The notes beneath the pieces were generated by a model, which ran no database searches, was not told where the DNA came from, and was given only the letters and a program-made list of their open reading frames with translations. The position numbers and the translations under genes are program-made. A DNA stretch of 64,000 bases from JABDIP01 sp965237625 (lineage in GTDB: Bacteria; Pseudomonadota; Alphaproteobacteria; DSM-16000; Inquilinaceae), in the NCBI GenBank assembly GCA_965237625.1, contig CBDEGD010000004.1, positions 1 to 64,000 of the forward strand, read 5' to 3'. Positions 46,940-56,164 of the stretch are shown piece by piece. Every line of letters starts with the position of its first letter. The stretch's first letter is position 1.

Positions 46940-47914
46940 ATGACGTTTCGTGCGGGTTTCTTGCAGTCGAATCTCCGACAGACGCCGCGAATCGCGAGTC
47001 GATTCGCGCACCGACTCGCCTTGGGGTTGGCGCTGTTGGCCGGTGCCTGCGGAACGGCACCCGACGCTGGCGATCTGATCGGCGATCTGGATTCCTACCA
47101 AACCCGGTCCGACGACACCCTGATCGCGCTCGCCCGCGACTTCGGCGTCGGCTACACCGAACTGGTGGCTGCCAATCCGGGCGTCGACCCCTGGTTGCCC
47201 GGCGACGGCACCGAACTGATCGTCCCGCACGCCCATCTTCTGCCCTCCGCCCCGCGCGAAGGCATCGTCATCAATCTGGCGGAGCAGCGCCTCTACTATT
47301 ATGACGGCGACGGCGCCCCCCGGACCTTCCCGATCGGCATCGGCCGCCAAGGCCGCGAGACGCCGCTGGGCGAAACCCACATTTCGCGCCGCAAGGAAGG
47401 GCCGGAATGGCATCCCACCGCCTCGGCCCGGGCGGAAGATCCGACCTTGCCCTGGGTGGTTGAGGCGGGCCCGGAAAATCCGCTGGGCACCCACGCGCTG
47501 TATCTCGACTGGCCGCAATATCTGATCCACGGCACCAACGAGCCCTATGGCATCGGCCGCCGGATCAGCCGCGGCTGCATCCGCCTGTACCCGGAGGACA
47601 TCGTCGAACTGTACGACATGGTGCCGGACGAGACCGTGGTCCGAGTGGTCGACGAGCCGGTCAAGATCGGCTGGTTCGATGGCGAGTTGTATCTGGAGGT
47701 CCACCCGACCCTGGGCCAGGCCGACCAGATCGAAGAGCATGGCCGCTTCGATCCGGTGCCGGCAGTCGGCATCGGCGCCCTAGTTCTCACTATGGCCGGC
47801 GACGAGTCCGACCGGGTCGACTGGCTGGCGGTCGAACGCGCCCTGAACGCTCGCGGCGGCGTGCCGGTGCCGATCACCGTGTCACCCCTGGAACGGGCCC
47901 TGGCCCTGCGCTGA
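46940..47914 (+). CDS. lipoprotein L,D-transpeptidase with LysM-like domain
   Basis: 324 residues from ATG 46940. A basic leader and hydrophobic stretch end in the lipobox AGAC. A LysM-like peptidoglycan-binding segment follows (SDDTLIALARDFGVGYTELV to GDGTELIVP). The YkuD catalytic domain runs from about residue 100, with IHGTNEPYGIGRRISRGCIR holding the catalytic His and Cys. It may make 3-3 cross-links or attach proteins to peptidoglycan. Divergent from the phosphodiesterase. Confidence 0.94.
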   Translation: MTFRAGFLQSNLRQTPRIASRFAHRLALGLALLAGACGTAPDAGDLIGDLDSYQTRSDDTLIALARDFGVGYTELVAANPGVDPWLPGDGTELIVPHAHLLPSAPREGIVINLAEQRLYYYDGDGAPRTFPIGIGRQGRETPLGETHISRRKEGPEWHPTASARAEDPTLPWVVEAGPENPLGTHALYLDWPQYLIHGTNEPYGIGRRISRGCIRLYPEDIVELYDMVPDETVVRVVDEPVKIGWFDGELYLEVHPTLGQADQIEEHGRFDPVPAVGIGALVLTMAGDESDRVDWLAVERALNARGGVPVPITVSPLERALALR

Positions 47915-47938
47915 ACCGCGCCACCTGCCGGCGACTGC

Positions 47939-48430
47939 CTAATCCTCCCAGACCCCGTGATCCTTGTGCCAATCGGCCACGGACCGGTCCGGATATTCCT
48001 CGAAATGCGCGTCGTGCGGGCCGGCCTGGGGCACCGCGACCCAGTTCGCTTTCGAGCTGAGCATGATATGCGTCCGGTCGGCGGGTTCCGCCAGGGGCGT
48101 GTCGATGGCCGAGGCGAGGGGGTAGACCCATTGCGCCCAGCGACTGTCGCTGCCCCAGAGCGCCGTCCCGCAATGCCGACAGAAATGCCTGATCCCTTCG
48201 CCGGGATTCGCCTCCGGGTCGGTGGATCGGCGGACCGGGTAGTCGGCCACATGCTCCGCCCCCTCGACCGCCAGCGTCCCGGCCTCGCCCATCAGATTGA
48301 TGGCGTATCCGCCACCCCCGGCGGTCTTCCGGCAAATCGAGCAATAACAGTGCATATACGGCACCGGCGTATGGCTCTCGACCGAAAACCGCACAGCGCC
48401 GCAATGGCAGGAGCCTTCCAGCCGCCGCAT
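47939..48430 (-). CDS. GFA (glutathione-dependent formaldehyde-activating-like) family zinc protein
   Basis: 163 residues from the ATG at 48428-48430; GAGGGCG upstream. The cysteine pattern GSCHCGAVRF, HCYCSICRKT and FCRHCGTALWG is the Mss4-like zinc fold of the family. Only a few members act on the glutathione-formaldehyde adduct; for most the substrate is unknown. Its start is 11 bp after the previous gene, so they are probably co-transcribed. Confidence 0.9.
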   Translation of the reverse strand: MRRLEGSCHCGAVRFSVESHTPVPYMHCYCSICRKTAGGGGYAINLMGEAGTLAVEGAEHVADYPVRRSTDPEANPGEGIRHFCRHCGTALWGSDSRWAQWVYPLASAIDTPLAEPADRTHIMLSSKANWVAVPQAGPHDAHFEEYPDRSVADWHKDHGVWED

Positions 48431-48440
48431 CACCACGCCC

Positions 48441-49115
48441 TCATATCGGCATCGGCTGCGGGCCCGGCCCGGCCGGTGTACTGCTCGGCGTGGCCGCCGA
48501 GCCGCGCCGAAGTTCCGACAGTGGACCGGTCCAGCCCTCGAAGGCCGGCGTGTTGAGCATGATGCCGAACCGCCGGGTGGCCTGCTCGCCGCGATAGGCG
48601 GCACGGTCGGCACGGTGGGTATAGGTCCGGCCGCCAAGCTGGGTGACCAGGAAGATCATGTAGCAATCGGCGAAGCGCTCGCCTGGGAACTGGGTCGCGC
48701 CGGTATGTCCGGTATCCGCCAGCAGGCGATAGCCCTCGCGGTCGTTCTCCTGCAGCCAGCGCATGCCGCCATAGGCGCCGTCGACCACATGGCCCACTTC
48801 ATGCAGCAGGGTGACGTTGAGATGGCGGTTGTAATGGGCGCCGATTGCCGCCGCGCTGAGCCGGACCCATCGCGACTCGCCGCCATTGCCGCCTCCGCGC
48901 CGGGGTGCACAGCCCGGACGAGAGACCTGGACATATCCGGGCGGCGACAACAGCCTCAGATGCGGCGCCGGCACCAGTTCCAGGGTCCGCAGGATCACCC
49001 GCAGCTGTTCGGTGCTCGGCGGCTCGGTGGTGACTCGCGATACCCGCACCGGCACGGGCACCCCGAGCACCGAACGTTGCAGGATCTCATACTGATCGGG
49101 CGTGCAATGCCCCAT
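48441..49115 (-). CDS. putative zinc-metallopeptidase-like protein (HEVGH motif)
   Basis: 224 residues from the ATG at 49113-49115, preceded by TGGAGG. The central stretch NVTLLHEVGHVVDGAYGG has the HExxH zinc motif; ERFADCYMIFLVTQ downstream could provide a glutamate or aspartate third ligand, as in gluzincin-like enzymes. No signal peptide or membrane segment. The proline/serine-rich tail is probably disordered. The motif is real; activity is inferred. The ISAs1-type element lies just upstream. Confidence 0.75.
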   Translation of the reverse strand: MGHCTPDQYEILQRSVLGVPVPVRVSRVTTEPPSTEQLRVILRTLELVPAPHLRLLSPPGYVQVSRPGCAPRRGGGNGGESRWVRLSAAAIGAHYNRHLNVTLLHEVGHVVDGAYGGMRWLQENDREGYRLLADTGHTGATQFPGERFADCYMIFLVTQLGGRTYTHRADRAAYRGEQATRRFGIMLNTPAFEGWTGPLSELRRGSAATPSSTPAGPGPQPMPI

Positions 49116-49210
49116 GACCGCCTCCACCAAAACAGAGAATTCGAGAATTCGCGCTTTTCGACCAGTATTCAGCGGTTGTGAGGGGAGGGCAAGCCAGGGT
49201 GCCGCGTCAT

Positions 49211-50270
49211 CAGGGCTCCGAACTCGGGTTAACGGGGTTTCGGCGTTGTGTTGGTTCTGATTCTCTGGATGCTCCATTGATTCGCAGTGTTCGCCATGAC
49301 CCTGTCGAGCCTGGACGGGTTTCCCAAGTCGCGGTTGAAGGCGCTGCTTGAGCATTTTGCCGTCATCGAGGATCCGCGCGAACCGTGGCGAGTGGCCGAT
49401 CCGCTGCCCGAGGTGCTGCTGTTGGTGGTGTGCGGCACGATCTGCGACTGCGACGATTACGACAGCATCGCCGAGTGGGGCGAGGCACATTTGGAAGCCT
49501 TGCGCGGTTACCTGCCCTACCATCACGGGGTGCCGGGCGGGCGTTGGCTGACCCTGCTGATGAACCCCATCGACCCAGCCCTGTTCTCGGCCGCCTTCAC
49601 CGGCTGGGTGCGCGAGACCTGGCCGCAGCGCCCTGACTTCCTCGCCATTGATGGCAAGACTTCGCGGCGCAGCCATGACCGCGGCGCCGGCAAGGCGCCC
49701 CTACACCTGGTCTCGGCCTTCGCCACCACCAGCCGGCTGGTGCTCGGCCAGGAGGCGGTCGCCGACAAGTCCAACGAGACACAGGCGATCCCGGCTCTGA
49801 TCGCCCGCTTGGCCGAGGACGACGGCCTCAAGGGCGCGCTCGTCTCCATTGACGCCATTGCCACCAATCCCACCATCGCCGGTGCCGTGCGAACCGCCGG
49901 CGCCGCAGCCATCGTCAGGGTCGTCTCGCGAACCGAGCTTCCAGACCGATGCCGCACCGACACCCGATACTACATCTCCTCAGCCCCCCTCACCGCCAAA
50001 CGCGCCGACCAGGCCGTGCGCGGCCATTGGGGCATCGAAAACCACCTCCACTGGGTACTCGACGTCGTCTTCCACGAAGACCAGTCCCGGCTCAGAAAGG
50101 GACACGGCGCCAGAAACATGGCCGTCGTCGGACACTTCGCACTCAATCTCGTGCGCGCAGTCAAAGACAAAAAATGCCTCAAACTCCGCAGAAAGCGCGC
50201 GGTATGGGACAGCCAATACATCGGAACCATCCTCGGACAGCCAACGCGTTAACCTGGATTCGGAGCGCTG
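49211..50270 (+). mobile_element. ISAs1-family insertion sequence, internally deleted
   Basis: Terminal repeats: left 49211 begins CAGGGCTCCGAACTCGGGTT and right ends in AACCTGGATTCGGAGCGCTG at 50270; about 18 of 24 bases pair when one is inverted. Flanking sequences GCCGCGTCA (49201-49209) and GCCGCATCA (50271-50279) look like an imperfect target duplication of 9-10 bp, the length used by this family. The element sits between the metalloprotease-like gene and comM, 6 bp from the comM stop. Confidence 0.82.
49296..50252 (+). CDS. ISAs1-family transposase with internal in-frame deletion
   Basis: 318 residues from ATG 49296 (GTG 49287 also possible), against about 370-380 for full-length members. 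DDE residues appear as FLAIDGKTSRRS, VSIDAIATN and the glutamate in GIENHLHWVLDVVFHED. The stretch that normally follows the second aspartate (LALKGNQ-type segment and about 55-60 residues after it) is missing: TAGAAAIVRVVSRTELPD joins early to late regions in frame. Activity is therefore doubtful. Confidence 0.83.
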   Translation: MTLSSLDGFPKSRLKALLEHFAVIEDPREPWRVADPLPEVLLLVVCGTICDCDDYDSIAEWGEAHLEALRGYLPYHHGVPGGRWLTLLMNPIDPALFSAAFTGWVRETWPQRPDFLAIDGKTSRRSHDRGAGKAPLHLVSAFATTSRLVLGQEAVADKSNETQAIPALIARLAEDDGLKGALVSIDAIATNPTIAGAVRTAGAAAIVRVVSRTELPDRCRTDTRYYISSAPLTAKRADQAVRGHWGIENHLHWVLDVVFHEDQSRLRKGHGARNMAVVGHFALNLVRAVKDKKCLKLRRKRAVWDSQYIGTILGQPTR

Positions 50271-50276
50271 GCCGCA

Positions 50277-51809
50277 TCACCGCCCCGGCGCCACCCGCCG
50301 ATAGCTCAGCGCCTCCGCCACATGCATACGGGTCACCCCACCGCCACCGCCCAGGTCGGCCAGGGTCCGCGCGACCCGTAGGACGCGGTGGTAACCGCGG
50401 GCCGAGAGCCTGAGGCGGCCGGCGGCTTCGGTGAGCAGGGTTCGGCCCGCATCGTCGGGGGAGGCCAGTTCCTCCAGCAACTCGCCGTCGAGTTCGGCGT
50501 TGGTGGCGGGGCGCCGGTCCTCGGGGATGGCGGCGTAGCGCTCGATCTGGATGGCGCGGGCGGCGGCTACGCGGGCGGCCACTTCCGCCGAACCCTCGGC
50601 CGGCGGCGGCAGGGAGAGGTCGGCCGGGCTGACGGCCGGCACGTCCATATGCAGATCGATGCGGTCGAAGACCGGGCCGGAGATCTTGGCCTGGTAGTCG
50701 GCGGCGCAACGCGGCGCGCGGGAGCAGGCCAGGGCCGGATCGTCGAGATGGCCGCAGCGGCACGGGTTCATCGCCGCGACGAGCTGCACCCGGGCAGGGT
50801 AGGTCACATGGGTGTTGGCCCGGGCGATGACGGCGCGGCCGGATTCCAGCGGCTGGCGCAGAGCCTCCACCGTGGCCCGGGCGAATTCCGGCAGCTCGTC
50901 CAGGAACAGCACGCCGCGATGGGCGAGGGAGATCTCGCCCGGCTTGGCCCGTAAGCCGCCGCCGACCAGGGCCGGCAGGGAGGCGGAATGATGCGGATCG
51001 CGGAACGGCCGGTTGCGCAGCAGCAGCCCGCCGGTCAGCAGCCCGGCGACGGAATGGATCATCGACACCTGCAGCGCCTCCGAGGGGGTCAGCGGCGGCA
51101 GCAGCCCCGGCAGCCGCGCCGCCAGCATCGATTTGCCGGAGCCGGGCGGGCCGATCATCAGCAAATTGTGGCCGCCGGCAGCCGCCAGCTCCAGCGCCCG
51201 TTTCGCCGTCTCCTGGCCCTTGATGTCCTTCAGGTCGAGCGGCGTGTCGAACGCCTCCTCGACCCGCGGTTCGGGCGGGCTCAACACCTGGGTGCCCTTG
51301 AAATGGTTGATCAGGGACAGCAGGTTCGCCGGCGCCAGAATGTCGATCCGGCCATCCTCATTGGCCGCCCAGGCCGCCTCCGGCCCGCAGGCGGCGGGAC
51401 AGATCAGCCCCAATTCCCGCGCCGCCGCGTTGATCGCCGCCGGCAATACCCCCGCCACCGAACTGATTGCGCCGTCGAGGGCCAGCTCGCCCAGCGCCGC
51501 GTAGCGGGCGATCTCGGTCGCCGGCAGCACGTCGAGCACGGTCAGCAGGCCCAACGCGATGGGCAGGTCGAAATGGCTGCCCTCCTTCAGCACGTCGGCC
51601 GGCGCCAGGTTGACGGTAATACGCTTGGGCGGCAGGCCAAGCCCCAGCGCATGCAGGGCGGCCCGTACCCGTTCCCGGCTCTCGGCCACCGCCTTGTCGG
51701 GCAGCCCGACCACCGTGAAGGCCGGCATGCCCCCGGTCATCTGCACCTGAACGTCGATCGGCAGGACATCGATGCCCTGGAACGCCACCGTATTGACCCG
51801 CGCAACCAA
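50277..51809 (-). CDS. comM: YifB/ComM-family Mg-chelatase-like AAA+ ATPase
   Basis: 510 residues. ComM is a hexameric helicase that aids branch migration during natural transformation. The N-terminal domain MVARVNTVAFQGIDVLPIDV and the LPDKAVAESRERVRAAL motif, Walker A GPPGSGKSML, Walker B LFLDELPEF and the CRCGHLDDP cysteines are diagnostic. Full length. It lies upstream of gshB in the conserved order of the right end, with three accessory genes between. The IS element ends 6 bp past its stop. Confidence 0.95.
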   Translation of the reverse strand: MVARVNTVAFQGIDVLPIDVQVQMTGGMPAFTVVGLPDKAVAESRERVRAALHALGLGLPPKRITVNLAPADVLKEGSHFDLPIALGLLTVLDVLPATEIARYAALGELALDGAISSVAGVLPAAINAAARELGLICPAACGPEAAWAANEDGRIDILAPANLLSLINHFKGTQVLSPPEPRVEEAFDTPLDLKDIKGQETAKRALELAAAGGHNLLMIGPPGSGKSMLAARLPGLLPPLTPSEALQVSMIHSVAGLLTGGLLLRNRPFRDPHHSASLPALVGGGLRAKPGEISLAHRGVLFLDELPEFARATVEALRQPLESGRAVIARANTHVTYPARVQLVAAMNPCRCGHLDDPALACSRAPRCAADYQAKISGPVFDRIDLHMDVPAVSPADLSLPPPAEGSAEVAARVAAARAIQIERYAAIPEDRRPATNAELDGELLEELASPDDAGRTLLTEAAGRLRLSARGYHRVLRVARTLADLGGGGGVTRMHVAEALSYRRVAPGR

Positions 51810-52052
51810 GGATCGATCACCCCGCCCCGTTTCAAACGCGAAGAGGGTAGGGGTGGGTCATACCGTAGGCAAGCCGAGAAGCCATGAATTAGTGTTCGGG
51901 CGCTTTCGCCGCTGGTGTTTCCGCCGCGCCTTCGGATAGGTTGGCAGCCAACAATACGAAACGAAGCACCCAAGGCTTCAGGGCGCCATTTCGCGTCAGG
52001 ACAGCTCATGGACGCGGACCCGGGCTTCCAGGGTTCATTCGAAGGAAATTTG

Positions 52053-52721
52053 ATGACGTCGGAATTAGAACTCGATCACGTCTTCCTCTTCGTCAAGCCC
52101 GGCGGGCGCGAAGCCGGAAAGCTGGCCCGTGCCGGCTTCCGCGAGGCCTATCGGCGGCGGCATCCGGGGCAGGGCACGGCGAATGTCTGCTATGCCTTCG
52201 ACAACGCCTATGTGGAGCTGATCTGGGTCGAGGATTGGGACGAGATCGCCTCGCCGGCGGTGGGCCCCACCAAGCTGGCGGAGCGGGCGGAATGGGAATC
52301 CTACCGCACCTGTCCCTTCGGCATCGCCGTGCGGGGCGGCGGGCTGGACGGCGCGCTGCCTTTCGCCACCTTCGACTATGAGGCGCCATTCGGGGAAACG
52401 ATCCCTGTGGCCCAGGCCAGCGAGGACCCGCACCAGCCCTTCCTGTTCCGCTCGCCCGGCGGCGGCGGGCGACCGGACCAATGGAAAGATTTCCGGGCTG
52501 GCGCGCGGCAGCGGCCGATCGGCCTGGCGGAGATCATCGAGCTGCGCCTGGACTACCCGCCCGGCGTGTCCCCGGCCCCGGCCTTCAGCGCCCTGGAGGC
52601 CGCCGGACTCATCAAGCTGGGCTCTGCGGGCGCCGGCCCCAGCATGGTCCTGACCCTCTCCCGCACCAAGGACGAGCCGCAGAAACGGTTGATCCTGCCG
52701 GATCTGACCGTCGTGGATTAG
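52053..52721 (+). CDS. glyoxalase-like (VOC-fold) family protein
   Basis: 222 residues from ATG 52053; GAAGGAAA is upstream. The start LELDHVFLFVKPGG and the long C-terminal extension match the glyoxalase_3-like group, usually of unknown substrate. The 3' end of the gene (about 52604-52721) reappears in diverged form at 53463-53588. Confidence 0.83.
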   Translation: MTSELELDHVFLFVKPGGREAGKLARAGFREAYRRRHPGQGTANVCYAFDNAYVELIWVEDWDEIASPAVGPTKLAERAEWESYRTCPFGIAVRGGGLDGALPFATFDYEAPFGETIPVAQASEDPHQPFLFRSPGGGGRPDQWKDFRAGARQRPIGLAEIIELRLDYPPGVSPAPAFSALEAAGLIKLGSAGAGPSMVLTLSRTKDEPQKRLILPDLTVVD

Positions 52722-52883
52722 GCCCCACCTCGATCGGCCCTCGAGAAAAGGATGCCACGGAGTCAAACCGGACCAGCGCCGAATGGCTTTGGGATGAGAG
52801 CAAGTCGAGATACTCATGGTCTCAAGGGCCGGATGGCTGCGCGCTTAACTCTCTGTAATCACCGTGCGGGGCATGCTGACAGA

Positions 52884-53450
52884 ATGCGCTGCTTTCCGTT
52901 CCTTTTGTTATTGCTCTCGATTGGCGCCGCCTCTGCCGAGCCGCGCCCCTTGGTCCTGGAACCAAATCGGTATTCCTATACGTTCGACGTCCCGGACGGC
53001 TGGACCTACAGCTTTGACGAAGCGCGAAGCCTTGGCGTGCGATTGATGCTCTTGCCGCTGGGTGAAAGTTTTGAGAACGCCCCGTCGATCATCTATGTCA
53101 ACGAGATAGATTGCGGCGGAGGGGATGTCGTGGCATGCGCCGTCGAAAGTTTTCGGCCCGGGAATCCGGGACTCAGGGTGACTCCCGTAAGCCCGATCTC
53201 CACCAGAGCAAACACAACGGCGCGCGTGATCCTGCTGGAAGGTGCCAGCGATCCGCGTCAGGCCCGGGAAGCTCTGGCTTTCCTGGAAAAAGAAGAAACG
53301 GCGGTGCTCGTGGTGTTGTCCACAAAGGATCCCGCGTCCTGGGCCGAGGACATGCGCGCATTCGAGACTGTCGTGGGTGGATTTGAATTTTTCACCTGCT
53401 CGGACCCATCGCTAGCCGTCCCGTGCGCCACAGCGACCGAGACGCCGTAG
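52884..53450 (+). CDS. exported hypothetical protein
   Basis: 188 residues from ATG 52884. The signal peptide is MRCFPFLLLLLSIGAASA, cleaved before EPRP. The mature part has VLEPNRYSYTFDVPDGWTYS, like small exported proteins with a PsbP/DUF1795-like fold, and cysteines CGGGDVVAC and FFTCSDPSLAVPC that could form disulfides. No function known. It is placed between a VOC gene and a diverged duplicate of that gene's 3' end. Confidence 0.7.
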   Translation: MRCFPFLLLLLSIGAASAEPRPLVLEPNRYSYTFDVPDGWTYSFDEARSLGVRLMLLPLGESFENAPSIIYVNEIDCGGGDVVACAVESFRPGNPGLRVTPVSPISTRANTTARVILLEGASDPRQAREALAFLEKEETAVLVVLSTKDPASWAEDMRAFETVVGGFEFFTCSDPSLAVPCATATETP

Positions 53451-53462
53451 CGGTCCGCCCCC

Positions 53463-53588
53463 GGCGGAGACCGGCCTGATCACCCTGGGCAGGGCGGGCG
53501 CCGCCCCAGCATGGTCCTGACCCTCTACCGCACCAAGGACGAGCCGCGGAAACGCCTGATCCTGCCGGATCTGACGATGGTGGATTAG
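53463..53588 (+). pseudogene. diverged remnant of the VOC-family gene 3' end
   Basis: Aligns with about 52604-52721: SMVLTLYRTKDEP then RKRLILPDLTMVD and stop, against SMVLTLSRTKDEPQKRLILP of the intact gene. About one base in eight differs and one G is missing (GGCGCCGCCCC versus GGCGCCGGCCCC), so the copy is old. No upstream part is left. It abuts the 3' end of the next gene. Confidence 0.85.
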
Positions 53589-54127
53589 GACCGCGCCGGA
53601 CCGGCGACCAAATCGAAGGCGGAGCGATTTCCTACGATTTCGAGATTGATCCTGCCGGCAGAGACATCATACGACCACGGCGGCTCAACCGGTTGTGTCC
53701 AACGTTTCCCGCCTTTGAGATCCCAGGCCGTCAGTTCGAGCTCGGCAGACATCAGAACCGTGTCGCCGTGGCGCTGCCAAGACCAGAATCCGACTTCGGC
53801 ATAGTCCTCCCAGAGCCGGGCTGGACTTGCGAGATCATAGGCCAACAACCTAGTACCGGCGCCGATGAAGAGCCGGTCCGTCTCTGGCACCAGCAACGCG
53901 CCCGGTCGAAATTCGCCACCGGCCGGATCGTAGCGTTGCGCAACGGCGAGAAACGGCCAGTCGTCCGCGCGCCCGACGGCCAGAAAGAAGGCCCGGCCAT
54001 CGCTTCCGGAAAGGTCGATGCGCTCGGCCAGGGCGGCGCGTTCCAGGTACTCCGCGGTATGATCGGGCAGCCCGCCCTCCTCACAGAGCAGCGTGTAGTC
54101 GCCTAGCGTCACCGTGAAACCGCTCAC
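53585..54127 (-). CDS. hypothetical protein, possibly beta-propeller-like fragment
   Basis: 180 residues; no signal peptide. Regularly spaced strands such as LLVPETDRLFIGAGTRLLAY and DTVLMSAELELTAWDLKGGK look like PQQ/WD-type blades, but only about three. I recognise no family. It lies 18 bp upstream of gshB in the direction of transcription of gshB, so could be co-transcribed after it. Confidence 0.6.
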   Translation of the reverse strand: MSGFTVTLGDYTLLCEEGGLPDHTAEYLERAALAERIDLSGSDGRAFFLAVGRADDWPFLAVAQRYDPAGGEFRPGALLVPETDRLFIGAGTRLLAYDLASPARLWEDYAEVGFWSWQRHGDTVLMSAELELTAWDLKGGKRWTQPVEPPWSYDVSAGRINLEIVGNRSAFDLVAGPARS

Positions 54128-54145
54128 TATCTGCGTCTCTCAGCC

Positions 54146-55099
54146 TTACCCCGTCAGCCGCTCAATGCGGCCTTCGATGGCGTTCCAGATGTCGGATTCG
54201 ATCTTCACCCCGTCCAGGCGGTTGATTTCCTGGATGCCGGTGGGGGAGGTGACGTTGATCTCGGTCATGTAGTCGCCGATCACGTCGATGCCGACGAAGA
54301 TCAGGCCGCGTTCCTTCAGGGTCGGGCCGATGGCGGCGCAGATGTCGTGCTCGCGGTCGGTCAGCGTCACCTTCATGGCGGAGCCGCCGGCATGGAAATT
54401 CGCCCGCGCCTCGCCTTCGGGCGGCAGACGGTTGACGGCGCCGGCCGGCACGCCGTCGACCAGGATGATGCGCTTGTCGCCCTGGCGGATCTCCGGCAGG
54501 TAGCGCTGCACGATCACCGGTTCCCGATAGAGCTCGGTGAACATCTCCAGCAATGCATTCAGGTTCTCGTCCTCCGGCGTCACATGGAAGACGCCGGCGC
54601 CGCCATTGCCGAAGAGCGGCTTGACGATGATGTCCTTCACGTCGCGGCGGAAGGCCAGGATGTCGTCCTTGTGGGAGGAGATCAGGGTCTCCGGCATCAA
54701 CTCGGCGAAATGGGTGACGAACAGCTTTTCCGGCGCGTTGCGCACCTCGACCGGGTCGTTCACCACCAGGGTCTTCGGATGCACATGCTCCAGCAGATGG
54801 GTGGCGGTGATGTAGGCCATGTCGAAGGGCGGGTCCTGGCGCATCAGCACCACGTCCACCGCCGCCAGATCCAGGGATTCCGGGCTGCCGAGGGTGAAAT
54901 GGTCGCCCTTCTCCGGCCGCACCGCGAGCGGCCGCGCCTGGGCATAGACCCGGCCGTTGCGGAACGACATGTGCTGCGGCAGGTAGTGATAGAGGCCATG
55001 GCCGCGCGTCTGCCCCTCCAGCGCCAGCGCAAAGGTGCTGTCGGCGGCGATGTCGACGGTCTCGATCGGGTCCATCTGGATCGCGACGGCCAGGCTCAT
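54146..55099 (-). CDS. gshB: glutathione synthetase
   Basis: 317 residues. The ATP-grasp enzyme joins gamma-glutamylcysteine and glycine. MSLAVAIQMDPIETVDIAAD at the start, the MRQDPPFDMAYI stretch, the ATP-binding VKPLFGNGGAGVFHV and the metal site GDYMTEINVTSPTGIQEI are diagnostic. Usual length. In this lineage it lies among comM, the SirB1-like gene, BON gene, yraN and rsmI. Confidence 0.97.
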   Translation of the reverse strand: MSLAVAIQMDPIETVDIAADSTFALALEGQTRGHGLYHYLPQHMSFRNGRVYAQARPLAVRPEKGDHFTLGSPESLDLAAVDVVLMRQDPPFDMAYITATHLLEHVHPKTLVVNDPVEVRNAPEKLFVTHFAELMPETLISSHKDDILAFRRDVKDIIVKPLFGNGGAGVFHVTPEDENLNALLEMFTELYREPVIVQRYLPEIRQGDKRIILVDGVPAGAVNRLPPEGEARANFHAGGSAMKVTLTDREHDICAAIGPTLKERGLIFVGIDVIGDYMTEINVTSPTGIQEINRLDGVKIESDIWNAIEGRIERLTG

Positions 55100-55205
55100 G
55101 GGCGTGGTCCTTGGCAGGCGGGGTTACGGGCTAGGCGCACTCATAGCGCATATTGGTGTTGCAGGAAATCCGCACCGGGCGTGTGCCGACCAGACGGCAA
55201 TCCCC

Positions 55206-56033
55206 CTAGTTCAGGCGGGATTTGATCTCTTGCAGCAGGGTCGCGGCCTCATGGCGGGCGTGGTCGCTGTCGGCGGCGGCGATGAAACGGTCGAGCGCCT
55301 CGATCGCCGCGCCGTATTCACCCAGCCGGGCCTTTACCAGTCCGGCCTCGCGCCACAGATCAGGCTGATCCGGCGCGATCATCAGCATGCCGTCGACGAT
55401 CGCGGCCGCCTCGGCGATACGGCCCTCATTCAGATGCCGCAGCTTGACGTTGTTCTGCAGCCGCAGCAGGACGGCGCGGTTTCCGACCGGCGCGTAATGG
55501 GCGTGCTGCAATTCCGCATCCTGGCCCAGCACGGCCTTGAGCAGGGACCGCAGATCGGCCGGAGCGCGGGCGCGGGCGGCGTCGAACGGGTCGAGAATGG
55601 CGCGCTCCCCCTGCCGGTCCAGCCGGATCAGAAAATGGCCCGGAAAGTTCAGCCCGGCGCATTCCCAGCCCTGGGCGCGGGCGGCGTGGATGTACAGGAT
55701 GCCCAGGGCCACCGGCAGGCCTTTGCGCCGGTCGATCACCCGCATCAGATTGGCATTCTGCGGATCCTCATAGGTCGCTGTGTCGCCGTGATAGCCGTAC
55801 CGGTCGGCAAAGACCGTGCGCAACGCGGCCGCCGGGCCCTCCACTCCGTCCGGTTCCTGCTCGGTAGCGACCACGCCGACTTCCGCCGTCAACCGCGCGA
55901 TGTGCTCGCGATACCAATTCCGGGAGACCTTGCGATCCCGGGCGGCAAGCGTCAGAGCGACCTCGGCCAGATCGAGCGCCTCGTCGGGCAGCGATCCAAC
56001 CTGTCGCAAATAGTCCTTGATGTCGTCGCCCAT
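55206..56033 (-). CDS. SirB1/transglutaminase-like protein with TPR region
   Basis: 275 residues. The N-terminal transglutaminase-like (SirB1, DUF1460-related) domain has RKGLPVALGILYIHAARAQG and GLNFPGHFLIRL, with the usual cysteine replaced, so it is probably non-catalytic. The C-terminal third holds one or two TPR-like helical pairs (DLWREAGLVKARLGEYGAAI and EALDRFIAAA). Family members are widely conserved with no settled function. Confidence 0.85.
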   Translation of the reverse strand: MGDDIKDYLRQVGSLPDEALDLAEVALTLAARDRKVSRNWYREHIARLTAEVGVVATEQEPDGVEGPAAALRTVFADRYGYHGDTATYEDPQNANLMRVIDRRKGLPVALGILYIHAARAQGWECAGLNFPGHFLIRLDRQGERAILDPFDAARARAPADLRSLLKAVLGQDAELQHAHYAPVGNRAVLLRLQNNVKLRHLNEGRIAEAAAIVDGMLMIAPDQPDLWREAGLVKARLGEYGAAIEALDRFIAAADSDHARHEAATLLQEIKSRLN

Positions 56034-56164
56034 GCGGCGTCTCCCCGGCGTCCGGCCTTCCGGTCAGTATATCACGCCCGCTCCGAAGCGGCGGCATTCG
56101 GCGCCCGCCTTGCCCAAACCGTTGCTCTAGATCCGATTCTCGACCGTCGACAGGCTGCTTTTTC

